Both the position numbers and the translations under genes were made by a program. Positions 7,455-11,191 of a stretch of DNA of 11,191 nt are shown piece by piece. Every line of letters begins with the position of its first letter. Within the stretch, counting starts at the first letter, position 1. The stretch comes from an uncultured Christensenella sp. (GTDB lineage: Bacteria > Bacillota > Clostridia > Christensenellales > Borkfalkiaceae). Where the stretch lies: assembly GCA_910578655.1 (NCBI GenBank), contig CAJTQE010000059.1, positions 1 to 11,191 of the forward strand, in the 5' to 3' direction. The notes under the pieces are model-generated. The model was not told the DNA's origin. It was given only the letters and a program-made list of their open reading frames with translations, and searched no databases.

Positions 7455-7460
7455 AGGCTT

Positions 7461-8135
7461 ATGAGTAGCGTGCAAATTGTAGAGATTAAAGAAAACGTTC
7501 TGTCGAGAAATAACGAGCAGGCAAAAGAAATAAAGGCAGAGCTTAAAAGCAAAAAAATATTTTTTCTTAACGTTATGTCGTCGCCGGGGAGCGGAAAAAC
7601 CACTCTGCTTATCAACCTTATAAACAGGTTAAAGCAGGATTATGCCGTCGGCGTCATAGAGGCGGATATCGATTCGGCTGTAGACGCGGAAAAAATAGCA
7701 TCGGAAACGGGAGTTAAAACAATTCAGATGCACACTTGCGGAGCTTGCCATATCACTTGCCAGATGTCGTATGACAGTCTTTGCGCACTGGGCGTAGACG
7801 GACTTGACGTAGTTATCCTCGAAAATATCGGCAATCTCGTCTGCCCCGCCGAATTCGATACGGGCGCAACGAAAAACTTAGTACTTCTGTCCGTTCCCGA
7901 GGGCGATGATAAACCTTTAAAATACCCTTTAATGTTTGAAGTGGCTTCGGCGGTTGCAATTACTAAAAAAGACGTGTCGCCCGTATTCGATTTTTCGTTT
8001 GAAAACGCAGAAAAGAACGTGCATTTACGCAACCCGCACGTACCCGTATTTTTTACTTCCGCACTTAAAAACGACGGGCTTGAAGGGCTTGAAAAATATC
8101 TCAGAGGAGAAATAGAGAAAGTTAAAAATGAGTAA
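7461..8135 (+). CDS. hypB: HypB-type nickel-insertion GTPase (first copy)
   Basis: A 224-residue cytosolic SIMIBI-class GTPase that delivers Ni(II) during maturation of NiFe hydrogenases, and of other nickel enzymes in some bacteria. The family start ENVLSRNN lies at 11-18 and Walker A SSPGSGKTT at 40-48. GVIEADIDS (64-72) corresponds to switch I, and the G-domain metal ligands C96-H97 and C128 are in place (ENIGNLVCPAEFDTG from 121). EGDDKPLKYP lies at 147-156 and the NKxD-like TKKD at 168-171. It lacks the His-rich stretch or N-terminal CxxCxC motif found in some HypBs, so it is a minimal form. The ATG at 7461 is the only sensible start: an in-frame TAA lies just upstream (7449-7451). An 8-base overlap couples it to the next gene. 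No hydrogenase genes are visible, so the client enzyme is unknown. Confidence 0.92.
   Translation: MSSVQIVEIKENVLSRNNEQAKEIKAELKSKKIFFLNVMSSPGSGKTTLLINLINRLKQDYAVGVIEADIDSAVDAEKIASETGVKTIQMHTCGACHITCQMSYDSLCALGVDGLDVVILENIGNLVCPAEFDTGATKNLVLLSVPEGDDKPLKYPLMFEVASAVAITKKDVSPVFDFSFENAEKNVHLRNPHVPVFFTSALKNDGLEGLEKYLRGEIEKVKNE
7833..7867 (+). repeat. 35-bp direct repeat, copy 1 (in first hypB)
   Basis: These bases, encoding the NLVCPAEFDTGA metal-site segment, are identical to 11139-11173 in the second hypB, including every third codon position. Flanking hypB sequence differs at many synonymous sites. Confidence 0.9.
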
Positions 8136-9270
8136 TACGAAGAAGCTTTGTTTTTCGGCGATAATGCTTGCGGTCGGTATACTTTTGCCTATGGCGTTCC
8201 ACGCGATACCCAACGGCGGAAATATATTCGCGCCTATGCATTTGCCCGTTTTTATTACGGGTTTCCTTTGCGGACCTATGTACGGCGCGATAGTCGGGCT
8301 CGTCTGCCCGCTTATGTCCTGTCTGTTTACGGGTATGCCTTCCGTTGCTTTTTTGCCTAATATGATGGCTGAGCTGCTTGTTTACGGCACGGTCACGGGT
8401 TTGCTTTTCCGCATTATCAAAACGGGCAAAATAATTCCCGACGCAATATTGACGCTTATTTTAAGTATGCTTGCGGGCAGAATAGTCGGCGGATTCGTGG
8501 CGTATCTTCTCTTTCTCGGCGGAACGCGTTCCGAATATTCGTGGGCAATCTTTTTTACGGGTTATTTCGTAACCTGCTGGCCCGCGATAGTTATTCAGAT
8601 TTTGCTTATTCCAACGGTGGTTACTCTTGCAAAAAAATACCGCCTTATCCGTGAAAGCGACAGATATCTCGACCTTTCGCATCACAGCAAAAACATTGCA
8701 AAGCAAAAGCAATTTTTCAACGGTCTTGCTGAAAATTGGAGAAAGGAATCCACTCTTGACGAAACGGCAATCAGCGCTCTTTTTTCGCAAGTGAGCTTGC
8801 CTGCCGGCGGCAGCGTGCTTGACGCGGGCTGCGGAACGGGCGTTATAGACGGTTATCTGAAAACAGTATGCCGCAACGTCGACGCCGTGGATATATCCGA
8901 AAAAATGATTGAAAAAGCAAGGATAAATAATCCGGAAGTCAATTATTACGTTGCCGATTTCTACGAATTTAAAAACACGGAGCTTTACGACTGCATAGTC
9001 GTCTTTGACGCCTATCCGCATTTTATGGATAAGGAGAATTTTGCGGTAAAAGCAAATTCGCTTTTAAACGACTCCGGCACGCTGTGGATTTTGTTCGATG
9101 AAAGCCGTGAGCGTATAAACGGCTATCACTCGGGGCGTTCCGATATTTCCGTATCTTTGCTGCCCGCTGAAAGGGAGGCGGCAAAACTTAACGAATTTTT
9201 CGAAGTAATTTGTAATATTGACGACGCCGAACGCTATATTCTCGGTTTAAAGAAAAAGATAAAAAAATGA
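8128..9270 (+). CDS. ECF transporter S component fused to SAM-dependent methyltransferase
   Basis: A 380-residue two-domain protein. Residues 1-175 are an integral membrane S component with about five or six hydrophobic segments (roughly 8-26, 38-60, 72-96, 104-131, 139-166). It carries the AxxxA motif (A11, A15) that docks on the shared EcfT subunit, and the family pattern APMHLPVFITGFLCGP (35-50), then TGMPS, and MAELLVYG. Residues 185-380 are a class I methyltransferase with motif I VLDAGCGTG (230-238), an acidic strand end at D255 and VVFDAYPHF near 291-299. The methyltransferase would lie in the cytosol. The substrate of either half cannot be read from sequence; the neighbouring HypBs hint at nickel or a metal cofactor, but the N-terminal His of NikM/CbiM proteins is absent. 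No EcfA or EcfT gene is nearby, so it would use a shared module. Its start overlaps hypB by 8 bases and there is no internal ribosome site at the junction. Confidence 0.85.
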   Translation: MSNTKKLCFSAIMLAVGILLPMAFHAIPNGGNIFAPMHLPVFITGFLCGPMYGAIVGLVCPLMSCLFTGMPSVAFLPNMMAELLVYGTVTGLLFRIIKTGKIIPDAILTLILSMLAGRIVGGFVAYLLFLGGTRSEYSWAIFFTGYFVTCWPAIVIQILLIPTVVTLAKKYRLIRESDRYLDLSHHSKNIAKQKQFFNGLAENWRKESTLDETAISALFSQVSLPAGGSVLDAGCGTGVIDGYLKTVCRNVDAVDISEKMIEKARINNPEVNYYVADFYEFKNTELYDCIVVFDAYPHFMDKENFAVKANSLLNDSGTLWILFDESRERINGYHSGRSDISVSLLPAEREAAKLNEFFEVICNIDDAERYILGLKKKIKK

Positions 9271-9289
9271 AAATTTTTTGAAATAGGTA

Positions 9290-9318
9290 TTTACTTATCG
9301 ATTAAAAAGTAGTAATAT
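9290..9318 (+). promoter_or_regulatory. Promoter for the isomerase-like gene
   Basis: TTTACT (9290-9295) and TAATAT (9313-9318) are separated by 17 bases, each matching four of six consensus positions. The start point would be near 9325. The 92-base gap before the gene contains no clear terminator for the preceding gene, so readthrough from hypB is also possible. Confidence 0.5.
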
Positions 9319-9332
9319 ATTATATGAAAAAA

Positions 9333-9347
9333 TACAGTTTTACTGTA
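9333..9347. promoter_or_regulatory. 15-bp palindrome, likely operator
   Basis: TACAGTTTTACTGTA is a perfect inverted repeat (6-bp arms, TTT centre). It lies just downstream of the predicted transcription start and five bases before the ribosome binding site AAGGAG (9352-9357). That position is typical for a repressor operator. The arms loosely recall TACA-n-TGTA sites of CopY/BlaI-type repressors, but no regulator gene is present to support a name. Confidence 0.45.
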
Positions 9348-9362
9348 AGATAAGGAGTAAAT

Positions 9363-10745
9363 ATGAATAATAAGGACATCAGAATCTGTATTATCGGCGG
9401 CGGTCCCGCAGGCACAAGCGCGGCAATGTATCTTGAAAAAAAAGGGTATGAAAACTACGTCATTTACGAAAAGACCGACCGCGTCGGCGGCAAGGCTTTT
9501 TCGCCTATGATGAAGTGTAAAACGTCCGACGGCAAGTGGGAAGACAGAACGATTGAAATGGGCGCTGTCATGGGCTGCGAAACGTATTTCGCCGATCATT
9601 AATGTGAGGAATTCGGCGGCACCACCCACCTCGACGGTCCTCCTATGGGACGTCGCTTTATGATGACCGACGGCACGCCGCAGAAATCTTCAAAGCTTGC
9701 TCTCTTGAAAAAGTTTATGAAGATGAAAAAGCTCAATAAGCTTCTCAATAAAAAATATTACGGATATGACGTAAACGGACACCGCGGCGTTGCGCAGGGC
9801 AGGTATGAAGGTCTTTGCCCTTCGCCCAAAATGAAATTAAAGCGCATAGAGGGAGTTAACCCTAACCTCAAAGAGCTGTCTATGCCCTTCTCCGAATTCT
9901 TGAAAAAGAACAAGTGCGAGGATGCGACTCTTGTCTGGAAAGGTCCTTTCACTTCTTTCGGATACGGCTACTTTGACGAAATTCCCGCCGCATACGTTTT
10001 GAAATATCTTGACGCGTTCACCGTTCAGCAATTCCTTTCCACCGGAAAGCTGTGGACGTGGAGAGACGGTACGCAGTCTATATGGGAGGGCGTGAACAGA
10101 CACCTCAAGCATCCCGTAAATCTCAATTCCGAAGTAACGAATATAGAGCGCAAAGACGGTAAAGTTTACGTAACGGTAAACGGCAAAGTCGAAGAATTTG
10201 ACAAGCTCATTATCTGCACGCCGCTTGAACTGTTCTTGAAATACGGCGACCCCAGAGATGAGGAGAAAGAGCTGTTTTCAAAGATTGTACATAAAGAATA
10301 CTTTACTATGGCTGTCAGAACTGCCGAAGGCAATTGTCCCGACATTTCTTACTACTTCTTTGAAAATATGACCAACGAAACGCGCGGACACCTGATGGTG
10401 TTCTATCACCGCTGGCCGCAGTCGGAAATTACTGACCAGCCTCTCGTAACCTTTACGTTGAGAAACCACGAGGGTATGGAGGACGTTCCTTTTGATGAAG
10501 CGCGCGACACCACTCTTGCAGATATGACCAAGTGCGGTTTACCCGTTGACGTTACCGAGCGTATCGACGACTGGTATTACTTCCCTCACGTTTCTTCCAA
10601 GGACTATGCCGACGGCTGGTACGACAAGGTTGAAGCAATGCAGGGCAAGGACAATACGTACTACGCAGGCGAGGTTATGTCATTCGGCGATATGGAAGAA
10701 ACTGTTGAATACAGCCGTGACCTGATAGAAAGATTCTTTAAATAA
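9363..10745 (+). pseudogene. Polyenoic fatty acid isomerase-like flavoprotein, interrupted by an in-frame TAA
   Basis: The full frame spans 460 positions plus the final stop, with one TAA at 9600-9602 (codon 80). Before it: FAD-binding ICIIGGGPAGTSAAMYLE (8-25), an acidic YEK at 35-37, RVGGKAFSP, and IEMGAVMG (65-72). After it: GRRFMMTDG, GYDVNGH, GPFTSFGYGYFDEIPAAYVL, LWTWRDGTQSIWEG, YYFPHVSSKDYADGWYDKVE, and the C-terminal FAD motif NTYYAGEVMSFG. Order and wording closely resemble, from memory, the FAD-dependent linoleate isomerase (PAI) of Cutibacterium acnes, about 424 residues, including an Arg and a Phe I recall as active-site residues. The role would be double-bond isomerisation of polyunsaturated fatty acids. 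The stop splits the FAD domain. An ATG at 9645 could restart translation but lacks a close ribosome site and would lose the dinucleotide-binding loop. Everything downstream is intact, so the stop is recent, a sequence error, or read through. Confidence 0.8.
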
Positions 10746-10769
10746 ACTGAAAAGCATTAAAAGGCGGTT

Positions 10770-11191
10770 ATGGGTAAGGTAAGGACGATACTTTTACAAA
10801 AAGGCGTTTTCGACGATAACGATTTTGAAGCGGATAAGCTGAGGAAAGAGCTACGTACACGGGGAACCTTTCTGATAAACGTAATGTCTTCGCCCGGCGC
10901 GGGTAAGACAACCACGCTCGTAGGACTTATTAACCGCCTTAAACAATATCTGAAAATAGGCGTAATGGAAGCCGATATTGATTACGATATCGACGCAGTG
11001 CGCGTTGCCGGTAAAACAGGCTGTAAATCAATTCAGCTTCATACGGGCGGAATGTGTCATCTTGACGCTTGTATGACAAAGCAGGGCATAGACGGTTTTG
11101 GGGGAAACCTTGATTTGATTTTCCTTGAAAACGTGGGTAATCTCGTCTGCCCCGCCGAATTCGATACGGGCGCGCATTTGGATACGGTAAT
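10770..11191 (+). CDS. hypB: HypB-type nickel-insertion GTPase (second copy), 3' partial
   Basis: 140 codons are visible before the window ends. Walker A SSPGAGKTT (40-48), MEADIDYDID (66-75) and the metal ligands C96-H97 and C127 (ENVGNLVCPAEFDTG from 120) match the first copy at nearly the same positions. The two are clearly paralogues, not recent duplicates, because most codons differ. HTGGMCHLDA (91-100) is closer to the textbook HypB motif than the first copy's HTCGACHITC. The N terminus (VRTILLQKGVFDDND) departs from the usual ENVL start. The gene begins 24 bases after the isomerase-like gene with AAGGCGG (10761-10767) as a short-spaced, modest ribosome site, so it probably shares that transcript. 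The early stop upstream could reduce its expression by polarity. The frame is open at the window edge. Confidence 0.88.
   Translation, partial: MGKVRTILLQKGVFDDNDFEADKLRKELRTRGTFLINVMSSPGAGKTTTLVGLINRLKQYLKIGVMEADIDYDIDAVRVAGKTGCKSIQLHTGGMCHLDACMTKQGIDGFGGNLDLIFLENVGNLVCPAEFDTGAHLDTV
11139..11173 (+). repeat. 35-bp direct repeat, copy 2 (in second hypB)
   Basis: This copy is identical to 7833-7867 in the first hypB. The two lie in the same orientation, 3306 bases apart, so recombination between them would delete the fusion gene and the isomerase-like gene and leave one chimeric hypB. Confidence 0.9.

Noticed and set aside
8461..9021. 186-codon reading frame on the minus strand
   Set aside because: It lies entirely inside the S-component/methyltransferase gene, whose motifs are clear. 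The minus product has no recognisable domain and no ribosome site, so it is a shadow frame.
9600..9602. Recoding of the stop as selenocysteine or pyrrolysine
   Set aside because: Those use TGA and TAG; the codon is TAA, and no recoding hairpin is evident.
9291..9629. 112-codon minus-strand frame over the isomerase promoter and 5' end
   Set aside because: It covers the promoter, palindrome and FAD-binding loop of the + strand gene, and its translation has no recognisable protein features.
9645..10745. Independent 366-aa gene starting at 9645
   Set aside because: It is in the same frame as the upstream part, lacks a close ribosome site and lacks the N-terminal FAD loop needed by the family. 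It is the downstream part of one broken gene.
1..11191. CRISPR arrays, tRNA or rRNA genes, insertion sequences, integrase or att sites
   Set aside because: No regularly spaced repeats, cloverleaf structures, transposase or integrase motifs, or flanking duplications were found on either strand by reading.

Overview
The window looks like a chromosomal segment from an anaerobic member of the Bacillota (Clostridia-type). The signs are a stand-alone ECF-transporter substrate-binding subunit, strong GGAGG/GAGGTGAT-type ribosome binding sites, sigma-A-like promoters and a HypB-based nickel-handling neighbourhood. TAA, TAG and TGA all serve as ordinary stops, so the standard bacterial code applies. 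The species cannot be named from this sequence.

Bases 1-7119, all on the + strand, form an AT-rich defence block with six genes. It opens with a RloA-type ATPase whose 5' end lies outside the window. A RloB-type protein with a Toprim-like core follows directly (an RloAB/AbiL-like pair). Next comes a Gabija-like pair: a GajA-type OLD-family ATPase/Toprim nuclease, then a GajB-type UvrD helicase whose ATG touches the GajA stop codon. Two more genes follow on the same strand: a DUF4365-like protein with a PD-(D/E)XK-style nuclease core and an unrecognised 132-residue protein. These two look like accessory members of the Gabija-like operon.

Bases 7120-7460 are a regulatory spacer. They hold a compact unit with an extended -10 promoter, a 26-codon reading frame overlapped by hairpins and a perfect intrinsic terminator. 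An interrupted inverted repeat follows, then a promoter placed so close to the next gene that its mRNA would be leaderless.

Bases 7461-11191 have clearly richer GC and different codon use. They carry a HypB-type nickel GTPase, a fusion of an ECF S component with a SAM-dependent methyltransferase, a flavoprotein resembling polyenoic (linoleic) fatty acid isomerase that is broken by one in-frame TAA, and a second, divergent HypB that runs off the window. The two hypB genes share an identical 35-bp stretch. The flavoprotein gene has its own promoter with a 15-bp palindrome between the -10 box and the ribosome binding site. No hydrogenase, urease or other nickel enzyme is visible, so the clients of the two HypB proteins are unknown.

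The most unusual items are the four-gene Gabija-like operon, the S-component/methyltransferase fusion, the small promoter-to-terminator unit at the compositional boundary, the leaderless hypB start and the nonsense-interrupted isomerase between two HypB paralogues.
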